Below are positions 1-8,173 of a stretch of DNA of 64,000 nt, in pieces. This DNA is from Bradyrhizobium genosp. L. Lineage in GTDB: Bacteria > Pseudomonadota > Alphaproteobacteria > Rhizobiales > Xanthobacteraceae. Position 1 is the stretch's first letter, and each line of letters starts with the position of its first letter. Under the pieces are notes generated by a model, which saw only the letters and a program-made list of their open reading frames with translations, searched no databases and had not been told where the DNA came from. The stretch is from NCBI RefSeq assembly GCF_015624485.1, contig NZ_CP061378.1, positions 2,356,001 through 2,420,000 of the forward strand, given 5' to 3'. A program made the position numbers and the translations under genes.

Positions 1-2503
1 GATGACCGGTGTCGATCGTGCCACCGGCGAGCAGCTCGACGACATCAATATCCGCTACCAGATCAACACGTTCCTGATCGCGGGCCACGAGACCACCTCG
101 GGCCTGCTGTCGTGCACGATCTACGCGCTGCTGAAGCATCCGGAGATCCTGAAGAAGGCCTATGAGGAGGTCGACCGCGTGCTCGGCCCCGATGTCGATG
201 CGAAGCCGACCTATCAGCAGGTGACGCAGCTCACCTACATCACGCAGTGCCTGAAGGAGGCGCTGCGGCTGTGGCCGCCGGCGCCGGCCTATGGCATCGC
301 GCCGCTGGCGGACGAGACCATCGGCGGCAAGTACAAGCTCAAGAAGAACACCTTCATCACCGTGCTGGTGATGGCGCTGCATCGCGACCCCTCGGTCTGG
401 GGCCCGAACCCCGACGTGTTCGATCCCGAGAATTTCAGCCGCGAAGCCGAGGCCAAGCGCCCGCTCAACGCGTGGAAGCCGTTCGGCAACGGCCAGCGCG
501 CCTGCATCGGCCGCGGCTTTGCCATGCACGAGGCGGCACTCGCGATCGGCATGATCCTGCAACGATTCAGGCTGATCGACGTGCATCGCTACCAGATGCA
601 TCTGAAGGAGACCCTCACCGTCAAGCCTGACGGATTCAAGATCAAGGTGCGGCCCCGCGAGGACAGGGAACGCGGTGCATTCGCCGGCAGCGCCGCTGCC
701 GTCGCCGCCGTGCCGAAAACGCCGCGCGCGCCGACGACGCGTCCCGGCCACAACACGCCGATGCTGGTGCTCTACGGCTCCAACCTCGGCTCCGCCGAGG
801 AACTGGCGACGCGCATGGCCGACCTCTCCGAGATCAACGGCTTTGCCACCCATCTTGGCCCCCTCGACGACTATGTCGGCAAGCTTCCGGAGGAAGGCGG
901 CGTGCTGATCATCTGCGCTTCCTACAACGGCGCGGCGCCCGACAATGCCACGCAGTTCGCCAAATGGCTCGGCACCGATTTGCCGAAGGACGCGTTCGCC
1001 AAGGTGCGCTACGCCGTGTTCGGCTGCGGCAACAGCGATTGGGCCGCGACCTATCAGTCCGTGCCGCGCTTTATCGACGAGCAACTGACCAAGCACGGTG
1101 CCCGCGCGGTCTATCCGCGCGGCGAAGGCGATGCGCGCAGTGACCTCGACGGCCAGTTCCAGAAATGGTTTCCCGAAGCGGCCAAGGTCGCGACCAAGGA
1201 ATTCGGCATCGACTGGAATTTCACCCGCACCGCCGAGGACGAGCCGCTCTACGCGATCGAACCGGTGGCGCAGGGCGCCGTCAACACCATCGTGACCCAG
1301 GGCGGCGCGGTGCCGATGAAGGTATTCGCCAACGACGAGCTGCAGACCACGGTCGGAGCCAATCCGTCCGAGCGCTCGACCCGGCATATCGAGGTCGAAC
1401 TGCCTGCCGGCCTCAGCTATCGCGTCGGCGATCATCTCAGCGTGGTGCCGCGCAACGATCCGACCTTGGTCGATTCCGTCGCGCGCCGTTTCGGCTTCCT
1501 CCCTGCCGACCAGATCCGCCTGCAGGTCTCCGAAGGCCGCCGTGCGCAACTGCCGGTCGGCAACGCGGTGTCGGTCGGGCGTCTGCTCACCGAATTCGTC
1601 GAGCTGCAGCAGGTCGCGACCCGCAAGCAGATCCAGATCATGGCCGAGCACACACGATGCCCCATGACCAAGCCGAAGCTGATGGCGTTTACGGGTGACG
1701 ACGATGCGTCCGCCGAGCGCTATCGCAACGAGGTCCTGACCAGGCGCAAATCGGTGTTCGACCTGCTCGAGGAACATCCGGCCTGCGAGCTGCCGTTCCA
1801 CCTCTATCTCGAAATGCTGTCGCTGCTGGCGCCGCGCTATTATTCGATCTCGTCGTCGCCGGCAGGCCACGCGCAGCGCTGCAGCGTCACCGTCGGCGTG
1901 GTGGAGGCGCCCGCAAGCTCCGGCCACGGCATTTACAAGGGCGTCTGCTCGAACTATTTGGCCCGCCGCCGCGCCGGCGACACCGTCCATGCCACGGTCA
2001 AGGAGACCAAGGCAGGCTTCCGCCTGCCGGACGACAACGCCGTGCCGATCATCATGATCGGACCGGGCACCGGCCTGGCACCGTTCCGCGGCTTCCTGCA
2101 GGAGCGCGCCGCGCGGCGCGCGCAGGGCGCGAGCCTCGGGCCGGCGCTGCTGTTCTTCGGCTGCCGCCATCCGGAGCAGGATTTCATCTATGCCGACGAG
2201 CTGAAGGCGTTCGCGGCCGATGGGATCGCGGAACTGCATACGGCCTTCTCGCGTGCCGACGGGCCGAAGACCTATGTGCAGCATCTCGTTGCCGCTGAGA
2301 AAGATCGGGTCTGGGATCTGATCGGGAAGGGCGCGATCGTCTATGTCTGCGGCGACGGCGGCAAGATGGAGCCGGATGTCAAGGCGACCTTGATGTCGAT
2401 CTATCGTGAGCGCAACGGGGTCGACGAAGCTGCCTCCGTTCGCTGGATCGAGGAGATGGGCGCGAAGAACCGCTACGTCCTCGACGTCTGGGCGGGCGGA
2501 TAG
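1..2503 (+). CDS. Bifunctional cytochrome P450/NADPH-P450 reductase, CYP102 (BM3) type, 5' truncated
   Basis: Self-sufficient fatty-acid-type monooxygenase: a P450 heme domain fused to a CPR-type diflavin reductase, soluble and cytosolic. Reading starts at base 2 inside the I-helix region, so about 240 N-terminal residues lie outside the window; 833 residues remain of a family length near 1,050-1,080. Visible motifs, numbered from the first residue seen: I-helix AGHETT (27-32), EALR (86-89), heme-binding FGNGQRACIG with the ligand Cys at 168, an Ala/Pro-rich linker (about 222-250), flavodoxin FMN domain from LVLYGSNLGSAEE (about 255), FAD motif RYYSISSSP, NADPH-binding GPGTGLAPFRGF and CGDG, and C-terminal DVWAG. 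The match to BM3 runs without a break through both halves. Subfamily and substrate cannot be set from this fragment. In Bradyrhizobium such genes are called CYP102A (from memory). Confidence 0.96.
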   Translation, partial: MTGVDRATGEQLDDINIRYQINTFLIAGHETTSGLLSCTIYALLKHPEILKKAYEEVDRVLGPDVDAKPTYQQVTQLTYITQCLKEALRLWPPAPAYGIAPLADETIGGKYKLKKNTFITVLVMALHRDPSVWGPNPDVFDPENFSREAEAKRPLNAWKPFGNGQRACIGRGFAMHEAALAIGMILQRFRLIDVHRYQMHLKETLTVKPDGFKIKVRPREDRERGAFAGSAAAVAAVPKTPRAPTTRPGHNTPMLVLYGSNLGSAEELATRMADLSEINGFATHLGPLDDYVGKLPEEGGVLIICASYNGAAPDNATQFAKWLGTDLPKDAFAKVRYAVFGCGNSDWAATYQSVPRFIDEQLTKHGARAVYPRGEGDARSDLDGQFQKWFPEAAKVATKEFGIDWNFTRTAEDEPLYAIEPVAQGAVNTIVTQGGAVPMKVFANDELQTTVGANPSERSTRHIEVELPAGLSYRVGDHLSVVPRNDPTLVDSVARRFGFLPADQIRLQVSEGRRAQLPVGNAVSVGRLLTEFVELQQVATRKQIQIMAEHTRCPMTKPKLMAFTGDDDASAERYRNEVLTRRKSVFDLLEEHPACELPFHLYLEMLSLLAPRYYSISSSPAGHAQRCSVTVGVVEAPASSGHGIYKGVCSNYLARRRAGDTVHATVKETKAGFRLPDDNAVPIIMIGPGTGLAPFRGFLQERAARRAQGASLGPALLFFGCRHPEQDFIYADELKAFAADGIAELHTAFSRADGPKTYVQHLVAAEKDRVWDLIGKGAIVYVCGDGGKMEPDVKATLMSIYRERNGVDEAASVRWIEEMGAKNRYVLDVWAGG

Positions 2504-2512
2504 GCGCGGATT

Positions 2513-2599
2513 GTAGGGTGGGCAAAGCGAAGCGCGCCCACCATCACAAGCACGCCGTGGATGGTGGGCACGTCGCTTGCGCTCCTTTGCCCACCCTAC
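2513..2599. repeat. Palindromic intergenic repeat (family E)
   Basis: Left arm GTAGGGTGGGCAAAGCG (2513-2529) recurs in reverse complement as TTTGCCCACCCTAC at the right end (2586-2599), with a second internal arm pair built on GCCCACCAT/ATGGTGGGC. The RNA would fold into a long imperfect hairpin. It lies just after the P450 fusion stop and before the methyltransferase-like gene. Elements of this kind are dispersed in Bradyrhizobium genomes. An open reading frame running through it is an artefact. Confidence 0.8.
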
Positions 2600-2628
2600 T
2601 CCTCGACGCGCATGCTACAAGCCATCCC

Positions 2629-3303
2629 ATGATTCCGTGGGAAAAAATCGATACGGCGCGGGTTCCCGGCACTGACGATGAACTGCGCCTGATGCGGCGC
2701 GGCCGCGAGTTCTCGATCATGCTCGGCACCAACGAACTGATGAACAGCCGTCTGTCGGGCTCGGAAGCGGCGCTGGCGACGCTCGCTGCGAAGCAGATCG
2801 AGAAGGTGCCAAGGCCGCATGTGCTGATCGGCGGGCTCGGCATGGGCTTTACCCTGCGGGCTGCGCTCACCGTGCTCGGACGCGAGGCGCGTATCGTGGT
2901 GGCGGAGTTGGTGCCGGCGGTCGTCGCTTGGGCGCGTGGCCCGATGGCAGAGATCTTCGGCGACAGCCTTGAAGATCCGCGAGTGAGCATCCGGGAGGTG
3001 GACGTCGCCGATTTGATCGAGCGGCATCCACTTGCTTTCGATGCCATCCTGCTCGATGTCGACAACGGCCCGGAGGGACTGACCCGCAAGGCCAATGACG
3101 CACTCTACGATGTCGCCGGGCTCAGGATCGCGCACACCGCGTTGCGCCGCGGCGGTGTGCTCGCGGTCTGGTCGTCCGGGCCGAATGTGAGGTTTCCGAA
3201 GTCGCTCCGCCAGGTCGGGTTCGCGGTCAACGAAATCGCCGTGCGCGCCACCGGCAGAGGCGGCGGCGCCCGCCACGTGATCTGGATCGCGGTGAAGGAG
3301 TAA
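2629..3303 (+). CDS. Spermidine synthase-like / class I SAM methyltransferase-fold protein
   Basis: 224 residues from ATG 2629. A longer in-frame start at 2518 would translate the palindromic repeat (GKAKRAHHHKHAVDGGHV...), so it is rejected. The Rossmann core shows GGLGMGFTLRAAL (nucleotide-binding glycine loop), VVAELVPAVV (acidic end of strand 2) and DAILLDVDNGPEGL (strand 4). This is the pattern of spermidine synthase-like proteins without an obvious polyamine-binding tail. The family often carries only a general 'spermidine synthase' label and the true substrate is unknown. It stands alone between the P450 fusion and a convergent secreted protein, with no functional partner nearby. Confidence 0.75.
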   Translation: MIPWEKIDTARVPGTDDELRLMRRGREFSIMLGTNELMNSRLSGSEAALATLAAKQIEKVPRPHVLIGGLGMGFTLRAALTVLGREARIVVAELVPAVVAWARGPMAEIFGDSLEDPRVSIREVDVADLIERHPLAFDAILLDVDNGPEGLTRKANDALYDVAGLRIAHTALRRGGVLAVWSSGPNVRFPKSLRQVGFAVNEIAVRATGRGGGARHVIWIAVKE

Positions 3304-3342
3304 CGCGCGGATAACACCCGCCGTCATCCACCGGCAGTCGTC

Positions 3343-3810
3343 TCAGAACATCGTGTTGTTGTTGGCCGGGGTCTCCGGGACCGGCTGCACCACGTCCCAA
3401 TGCTCGACGATCTTGCCGTTCTCCAGCTTGAAGATGTCGACGATGGCGTTGCCGCGGGTGCCCGGCTCGCGCACCGCATGGACGTGCAGGATCACGTAGT
3501 CGCCATCGACGAAGGAACGCTTGATCTCGCTGTGCGAGTTCGGAAATTTTTCGCGCAGGAAGGCGATGAACTTGCGGAAGCCATCCGGGCCGTCGCTGGC
3601 GCCGGGATTGTGCTGCACGTAGCGGTCGCCGACATAGGCGAGCGCCGCATCGGCATCCTTCTGGTTCAGCCCCTTCTCGTAGAACGCCAGCACCGCCTTG
3701 CGGTTGGCTTCCTGCTGCGCCTCATTCGGTGCCGCGATCGCCGGGGATGCGGCGAACGCAAGCAGCATGGCGGCGGCGATGGCCGCCCGCGGCCGGAGGA
3801 GGATGTTCAT
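3343..3810 (-). CDS. Secreted SnoaL-like (NTF2-fold) protein
   Basis: 155 residues from ATG 3810, preceded on its strand by GGGAG about 8 nt upstream. An in-frame start 13 codons further upstream has no better ribosome site and would bury the signal peptide. Residues 1-27 (MNILLRPRAAIAAAMLLAFA, then ending in AIAA) form a Sec signal peptide, so the protein is exported to the periplasm. The rest is a SnoaL-like alpha+beta barrel: AVLAFYEKGLNQKDADAALAY, YVQHNPGASDGPDGF, and the terminal strand KIVEHWDVVQPVP. The family includes polyketide cyclases and ketosteroid-isomerase-like proteins, and many members are non-enzymatic or unknown. No substrate is assigned. Confidence 0.8.
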   Translation of the reverse strand: MNILLRPRAAIAAAMLLAFAASPAIAAPNEAQQEANRKAVLAFYEKGLNQKDADAALAYVGDRYVQHNPGASDGPDGFRKFIAFLREKFPNSHSEIKRSFVDGDYVILHVHAVREPGTRGNAIVDIFKLENGKIVEHWDVVQPVPETPANNNTMF

Positions 3811-3931
3811 TGAGGGGCTCCCGGTGACTGATCGCGCACGACTTCGCACGCTGTGCCGCGCTCTCTACAGGCTCCGTTGGCGGGCCGGAAGTGCGTACCT
3901 CGATCTCACAAGGTCACTTTCAGGAACCTGC

Positions 3932-4852
3932 CTATGCGGCCTTCGCCACCGCCCGATGCGCGTGCTCGTCGATCGCGCCGATGATCTGCGGCCACATCGG
4001 GATCGGCAGGGCATGGCCCATGCCCTCGACCATCAGGAGCCTGGCGCCCGGGATCGACGCCGCGGTGTCCTTGCCGCCGTCGGGGTGCACCAGAGGATCG
4101 ACCGTGCCGTGGATCACCAGCGTCGGCGCCTTGACGCCGGCGAGCCGCTGCTTGCGGCTGCCGGACGCCAGGATGGCGCGAAGCTGGCGGCCGACGCCGG
4201 CCGGGTTGAGGCCGCGCTCATAGGTGCGCCGCGCGCGCGCCGGGTCGAGCGCTTCGTCCTCCGGGAACGAACCGTTGCGCAGCACCTTCCAGGTCTGCGC
4301 GAAGCGCGCGAAATATTCCTCCTTGGTCGCCGGCGGCGGCGCCATCAGCACCGCGCCCGCCTCGCGGGTCGGCCCCGGTATCTTGGGATTGCCCGTGGTC
4401 GACATGATCGAGGTCAGCGAGCGCACGCGCTCGGGAAAGGTGATCGCGATCTCCTGCGCGATCATGCCGCCCATCGAGGCGCCGACGATATGCGCCGACC
4501 GGATGCCGAGCGCGTCCATCAGCGCGATCGTGTCGGTTGCCATATCGTGCAGCCGGTAGGGCGCCGCGACCGGAATCTTGAGCAAGCGCAGCTTGAGGAG
4601 CTCGAGCGCAGTCAGCCGCTTGCCGCCGCTCAGATGCGAGGACTTGCCGATGTCCCGGTTGTCGAAGCGGATGACGCGGAAGCCGCGCGCGGCGAGCTGC
4701 CGGCAGAAATCATCATCCCAATGGATCATCTGCGCGCCGAGACCCATGATCAGCAGCAGCGGCTCGGCGTTCGCATCACCGAAGATCTCGTAGCAGATGT
4801 CGATGCCGTTGGCGTGGACGGTCTGCGGCGGCTGATGGGCAGGCGTGGTCAA
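3932..4852 (-). CDS. Alpha/beta hydrolase
   Basis: 306 residues with a complete alpha/beta-hydrolase triad: nucleophile Ser in GASMGG, acid Asp in HGTVDPLVHP, and His in GMGHALP near the C terminus. An oxyanion region LLIMGLGAQMIHW follows the first strands, and NRDIGKSS is typical of the HAP-like / aclacinomycin-methylesterase-like group. No signal peptide, so probably cytosolic. It is divergent from the PHA synthase genes with about 170 bp between them. A role in ester or lactone hydrolysis, possibly linked to the neighbouring polyester metabolism, is inference only. Confidence 0.85.
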   Translation of the reverse strand: MTTPAHQPPQTVHANGIDICYEIFGDANAEPLLLIMGLGAQMIHWDDDFCRQLAARGFRVIRFDNRDIGKSSHLSGGKRLTALELLKLRLLKIPVAAPYRLHDMATDTIALMDALGIRSAHIVGASMGGMIAQEIAITFPERVRSLTSIMSTTGNPKIPGPTREAGAVLMAPPPATKEEYFARFAQTWKVLRNGSFPEDEALDPARARRTYERGLNPAGVGRQLRAILASGSRKQRLAGVKAPTLVIHGTVDPLVHPDGGKDTAASIPGARLLMVEGMGHALPIPMWPQIIGAIDEHAHRAVAKAA

Positions 4853-4945
4853 GGGCGTCCCCTTTCAGGTCGTGCGGCGAGGGACCTGTATGCCATGGTT
4901 TGACGCAGTGCAGAAGGCCTTCGACGTCGCGCTCACAGCGTGGAG

Positions 4946-4974
4946 TTGACCGATCATCTGCAACGGTGTCGTAT
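4946..4974 (+). promoter_or_regulatory. Candidate sigma-70 promoter for the PHA synthase genes
   Basis: TTGACC (4946-4951), a 17-nt spacer and TCGTAT (4969-4974) lie about 50 nt before the PhaE-like start at 5024. The -35 is good and the -10 is poor. This is the best match in the divergent gap 4853-5023, where nothing else is evident. Confidence 0.35.
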
Positions 4975-5023
4975 GGTGTGAAAGTGGAAGCGCGGCAAGC
5001 GCTCGGAATTGGAGGAGCGCGGA

Positions 5024-5407
5024 ATGGCCGACAAGGGCAACGACCCTGCCGTGATCTGGCAGACGTTGATTGGCGAGATGGAGAAGGGGTTCAACTCGTT
5101 CGGCAGCCAGCTGATGGCATCGCCGGAATTCTCCAGGATGATGAATCAGGCCGGTGGTGCGGCGGCCGGGGCGCAGAAGCAGTTCTCCGAGGCAATGGAG
5201 AAATATCTCTTGGCGATGAACCTGCCGAGCCGTGCCCAGCTCGTCGGCATGGCCGAGCGGCTGCAGTCGATCGAGGGCCAGCTTGGCGAGATCAAGTCGC
5301 TGCTGCAGCAGGTGCACCACAATTCGCTGGCGCCGGAGGATGGTTACGGCGCCACGCCGCGTCCGCCGCGCACCAAGCGTCCGCCATCGGAGGGAGGGGC
5401 GACATGA
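5024..5407 (+). CDS. PhaE-like small subunit of class III PHA synthase
   Basis: 127 residues. ATG 5024 is chosen because GGAGGA (5011-5016) sits 7 nt upstream; a TTG five codons earlier would overlap that site. The N half is amphipathic helix (VIWQTLIGEMEKGFNSFGSQL), followed by FSEAMEKYLLAMNLPSRAQL and a coiled-coil stretch ERLQSIEGQLGEIKSLLQQV, as in the C-terminal part of PhaE. The tail is Pro/Arg-rich. Classical PhaE is much longer (about 360 residues), so this is the compact form. Its stop overlaps the phaC start (ATGA at 5404-5407), which implies translational coupling and a two-subunit synthase on the granule surface. Confidence 0.8.
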   Translation: MADKGNDPAVIWQTLIGEMEKGFNSFGSQLMASPEFSRMMNQAGGAAAGAQKQFSEAMEKYLLAMNLPSRAQLVGMAERLQSIEGQLGEIKSLLQQVHHNSLAPEDGYGATPRPPRTKRPPSEGGAT

Positions 5408-6486
5408 ACGCTCCCACCGGCTTTGACGTCGCTTCGATCGCGGAACGCGTTCAGTCCGAGGTGCAGCGCGCGATCCAGCGCAGCATCAAGGGCGTCGAGT
5501 ATTTCTCGACCTCCGGCCCTTCGCTCGGCGAGACGCCGAAGGATGTGCTGTATTCGCGCGGCACCATGAACCTCTATCACTACCGGCCGCAGGCGAGCGA
5601 AGTCTACCGCGTGCCGGTGCTGATCGTAATGGCGACCACCAATCGCGGCTACATCCTCGATCTGGTGCCGGGGCAAAGCTTCATCGAATTCCTGCTCAAG
5701 CACGGCTACGACGTCTACATGCTGGACTGGACCGCGCCCAAGCCGGAAGAGAAATCGCTGCGCATGGAGGACTACGTCCTCGACTTCATCCCGGACTCGA
5801 TCCGCCGCGTGCAGCAGGATTCCGGCGAGCAGGACATCTCCGTCATCGGCTACTGCTTCGGCGGCGTGCTGTCGCTGCTCTATGGCTCGATCTTCAAGGA
5901 CGGGCCGATGAAGAATCTGATCTGCTTCACCACGCCGATCGATTTCCGCGAGATGAAGCTGTTCTCGAATTTCGCCGACCGCCGCTACTTCGATGTCGAC
6001 CGCCTGATCGACAGCGTCGGCAACATGCCGCCCGAGTTGATCCTGCAATCGTTCGACATGCTGCGGCCGGCCTCGCGGGTGGCGGGCCAGGTGCAGCTCT
6101 GGGACAATATCTGGAACGACGAGTTCGTGAAGTCGTACCGGATGTTCGACCGCTGGGCGACCGACACGCTGCCGCTCGCCGGCGAATATTTCCGCGCCAT
6201 CACCAAGGACCTGATGTGGGACAACAAGCTTTACAACGACACCATGAGCGTCGGCGGCCGCGAGGCGAAGCTCGCCGACATCAAGGTGCCGATCCTGCAT
6301 GCGGTCGCCGAGCACGATCACATCGTGCCGTATGATGCGGCCAAGCATCTGATCACCAAGATCGGCTCCGAGGACAAGGAGGAGGTGATGCTGAAAGGCG
6401 GTCACGTCTCGCTCGTTGCCGGCGCCAACGCCATCAAGCGGCTATGGCCGAAGCTGGATTCCTGGTTGGGCAAGAGATCGACATAA
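5404..6486 (+). CDS. phaC: Class III poly(3-hydroxyalkanoate) synthase catalytic subunit PhaC
   Basis: 360 residues, close to the class III length. Polymerises 3-hydroxyacyl-CoA into polyester on cytoplasmic granules. The catalytic triad is visible: Cys151 in the lipase-like box IGYCFGG, Asp305 in AEHDHIVP and His334 in KGGHVSL. DVYMLDWTAPKPEEKSLRMEDY is also typical of PHA synthases. A frame open from 4900 runs into this gene, but ATG 5404 is right because it overlaps the stop of the PhaE-like gene and begins a normal PhaC N terminus. Bradyrhizobium strains carry several phaC paralogues, so this is probably one of a set. Confidence 0.93.
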   Translation: MNAPTGFDVASIAERVQSEVQRAIQRSIKGVEYFSTSGPSLGETPKDVLYSRGTMNLYHYRPQASEVYRVPVLIVMATTNRGYILDLVPGQSFIEFLLKHGYDVYMLDWTAPKPEEKSLRMEDYVLDFIPDSIRRVQQDSGEQDISVIGYCFGGVLSLLYGSIFKDGPMKNLICFTTPIDFREMKLFSNFADRRYFDVDRLIDSVGNMPPELILQSFDMLRPASRVAGQVQLWDNIWNDEFVKSYRMFDRWATDTLPLAGEYFRAITKDLMWDNKLYNDTMSVGGREAKLADIKVPILHAVAEHDHIVPYDAAKHLITKIGSEDKEEVMLKGGHVSLVAGANAIKRLWPKLDSWLGKRST

Positions 6487-6495
6487 GAGAGCGAG

Positions 6496-7089
6496 ATGAC
6501 CGAACAACGTTCCTACCCGCGCCACGTCAAGACCGAGGCCGGCGACATCGAGTTCCGCCTGATGAATCGCGCCGACGAGGCCGCGGTGCTGGCCTTCGCG
6601 CAAAAGCTGCCGACGCATGATTTGCTATTCCTGCCGCGCAACATCTCTCAGCCGAAGGTGCTGTCGGCCTGGGTCAACGAGATCGAGCGCGGCGACATCA
6701 CAAGCCTGCTCGCGGTCAAGGACGGCAAGGTGGTCGGCTGCGGCACCCTGGTGCGCGATCCGCACTCCTGGTCGCCGCATGTCGGCGAAATCAGGATGGT
6801 GGTGTCGCTCGACGTCCGTGGGCAGGGTGTCGGCCGGGCGCTGTCGCAGGAGACTTTCGCCATCGCGCTGGGGGCGGGGCTGGAGAAGTTCTCGGTGCAG
6901 ATGACGGTCGACCAGCGGGCGGCGATCGCGCTGTTCGAAAGCCTCGGCTTCAAGGCGGAGGCCCTGCTGCGCGACCACGTCCGGGACGTCGAGGGCAGGA
7001 CGCACGACATCGTCGTGCTCGGGCACAATGTGGCGCAGGTTCGGGCCCAGATGGAGGCCTACGGGCTGCCGGGGGCGGTTCAGGCGTAG
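6496..7089 (+). CDS. GNAT family N-acetyltransferase
   Basis: 197 residues starting 9 nt after phaC, with the ribosome site AGAGAGCGAG before ATG 6496, so probably in the same transcript. The GNAT fold is recognised by the acetyl-CoA pyrophosphate loop VRGQGVGRAL, preceded by strand EIRMVVSLDV, and by AIALFESLGFKAEALLRDHV near the end. The acceptor (protein N terminus, small amine or metabolite) cannot be told. Co-transcription with PHA synthase is positional evidence only. Confidence 0.85.
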   Translation: MTEQRSYPRHVKTEAGDIEFRLMNRADEAAVLAFAQKLPTHDLLFLPRNISQPKVLSAWVNEIERGDITSLLAVKDGKVVGCGTLVRDPHSWSPHVGEIRMVVSLDVRGQGVGRALSQETFAIALGAGLEKFSVQMTVDQRAAIALFESLGFKAEALLRDHVRDVEGRTHDIVVLGHNVAQVRAQMEAYGLPGAVQA

Positions 7090-7161
7090 CATTGTACCTT
7101 TATTTGCCTATCCAGGCGGCAGATTGCTCGATTTTATTGCTATTCACGGGTTCGTGATATC

Positions 7162-7191
7162 GCGCTGCAACATTGATATTGCGGCGCACCA
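7162..7191. promoter_or_regulatory. Candidate PhaR operator upstream of phasin
   Basis: A dyad GCGCTGCAACAT (7162-7173), 2-nt centre, ATATTGCGGCGC (7176-7187) has arms that agree at 10 of 12 positions. Overlapping it, TGCGGCGCACCA (7180-7191) fits every position of TGCRNYGCASMA, the motif I remember for the Bradyrhizobium PHA repressor PhaR. It lies about 84 nt before the phasin start, a natural place for PhaR control of a phasin gene. Confidence 0.55.
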
Positions 7192-7274
7192 TTAACTGTG
7201 GCACAACACTCGTGCCCCGGGCCAATCCGGACGGGGTGAGCCCATAGCTCAAACCTGAGGATGGAGAGACCCCA

Positions 7275-7751
7275 ATGACCACCGAAACCAATTCCGTGCT
7301 GAACAGCGTCAAGGAAGCCTTCGCGCCCGTCACCGAGGCGTTCACCAAGCTCCAGAACATGGAAGTTCCGGAAGCCGCCCGTGAGTTCGTGAAGAAGCAG
7401 GCCGAGACCGCCAAGACCCGCGCCGCCGACGCTTATGCCGGCTCCGAGAAGGTCACTGCCGTGATCGAGTCCGCCGTCGCCGGTTCGGTCAGCGAGGCCG
7501 CCAAGATCAGCCGCAACATCCAGCAGGCGATCTACCAGGACACCGAGGCGTTCTTCAACGGCATCGACAAGCTCGTTTCCGCCAAGTCGCTGAGCGAAGC
7601 CGCCCAGATCCAGTCGGACCTGGTCCGCGCCCGCGGTGAGACGTTCGTCTCGCGCGCCAAGGCGACCTCGGAGTACCTCGGCAAGCTCGTCGCCGACGGT
7701 GCGAAGACCGCGCAGGACAATCTTGCCAAGGTCTACGGCAAGACCGCCTGA
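7275..7751 (+). CDS. phaP: Phasin (PHA granule-associated protein)
   Basis: 158 residues, almost entirely amphipathic helix. The phasin_2-type pattern is present: FAPVTEAFTKLQNMEVPEAA, FVKKQAETAKTRAADAYAGS, VSEAAKISRNIQQAIYQDTEAFFNGIDKL, and a repeat of Ala/Lys-rich heptads to the C terminus. Phasins coat polyester granules and set their number and size. ATG 7275 is preceded by GGATGGAGAG. A separate transcript is likely, because a candidate PhaR site lies upstream and a strong terminator follows directly. It belongs with the PHA synthase genes 1-2 kb upstream. Confidence 0.92.
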   Translation: MTTETNSVLNSVKEAFAPVTEAFTKLQNMEVPEAAREFVKKQAETAKTRAADAYAGSEKVTAVIESAVAGSVSEAAKISRNIQQAIYQDTEAFFNGIDKLVSAKSLSEAAQIQSDLVRARGETFVSRAKATSEYLGKLVADGAKTAQDNLAKVYGKTA

Positions 7752-7781
7752 TCCGCGCGCGTCCGATCAACTTCCCATTTC

Positions 7782-7812
7782 GAAGGCCCGCCGTTTCGCG
7801 GGCCTTCTTTTT
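7782..7812 (+). terminator. Rho-independent terminator after phasin
   Basis: Perfect 10-bp stem GAAGGCCCGC (7782-7791) / GCGGGCCTTC (7798-7807), 6-nt loop CGTTTC, then TTTTTGT. It starts 30 nt after the phasin stop. Confidence 0.93.
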
Positions 7813-7865
7813 GTCTCCTCGGCGTCATCCTGAGAGGATGTGAGGCTATGTCCTCATCCACCGCT

Positions 7866-7986
7866 GTCATCGCCCGGCCTGTGCGCAATTGCGCACATGG
7901 ACCGGGCGACCCAGTACGCCGCGGCCCATCGGCTCAAGCACAGCCGCCTCTGGAATACTGGATCACCCGCATGCGCGGGTGATGAC
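7866..7986. repeat. Compound palindromic repeat
   Basis: Contains a perfect 18-nt palindrome TGTGCGCAATTGCGCACA (7880-7897) nested within CGCCCGG/CCGGGCG, and a second palindrome ATCACCCGCATGCGCGGGTGAT-type at 7962-7983. With the next repeat it fills most of the gene-free stretch 7813-8173. No gene is visible there. Confidence 0.7.
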
Positions 7987-8012
7987 ACCGAATGAGATGG
8001 GTAGACCAACCC

Positions 8013-8124
8013 CGTCATCCTGAGGTGCGAGCCGTCTTCGGCGAGCCTCGAAGGATGGAGGCGTCCACGGTGCCTGCGGCCATCCTTCGAGGCGCGCCAA
8101 AGCTGCGCGCACCTCAGGATGACG
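8013..8124. repeat. Long inverted repeat (family C)
   Basis: CGTCATCCTGAGGTGC at 8013-8028 is matched by GCACCTCAGGATGACG ending at 8124, with inner arms CCTCGAAGGATGG and CCATCCTTCGAGG. An almost fully base-paired RNA would form. Dispersed elements of this type are common between genes in Bradyrhizobium. It ends 50 nt before the DUF445 gene. Confidence 0.8.
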
Positions 8125-8173
8125 CCAATGTGTGCGGCGCCTATGTAAGGGTAGCCTTCGTCCGAGAGTTGCC

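Noticed and set aside
2518..2628. 37-residue N-terminal extension of the methyltransferase-like protein
   Set aside because: It is encoded by a dispersed palindromic repeat and has no ribosome site; ATG 2629 fits the fold.
4900..5403. Upstream extension of the phaC frame
   Set aside because: It would translate the intergenic region and the PhaE-like gene out of frame; ATG 5404 overlaps the PhaE stop and gives a normal N terminus.
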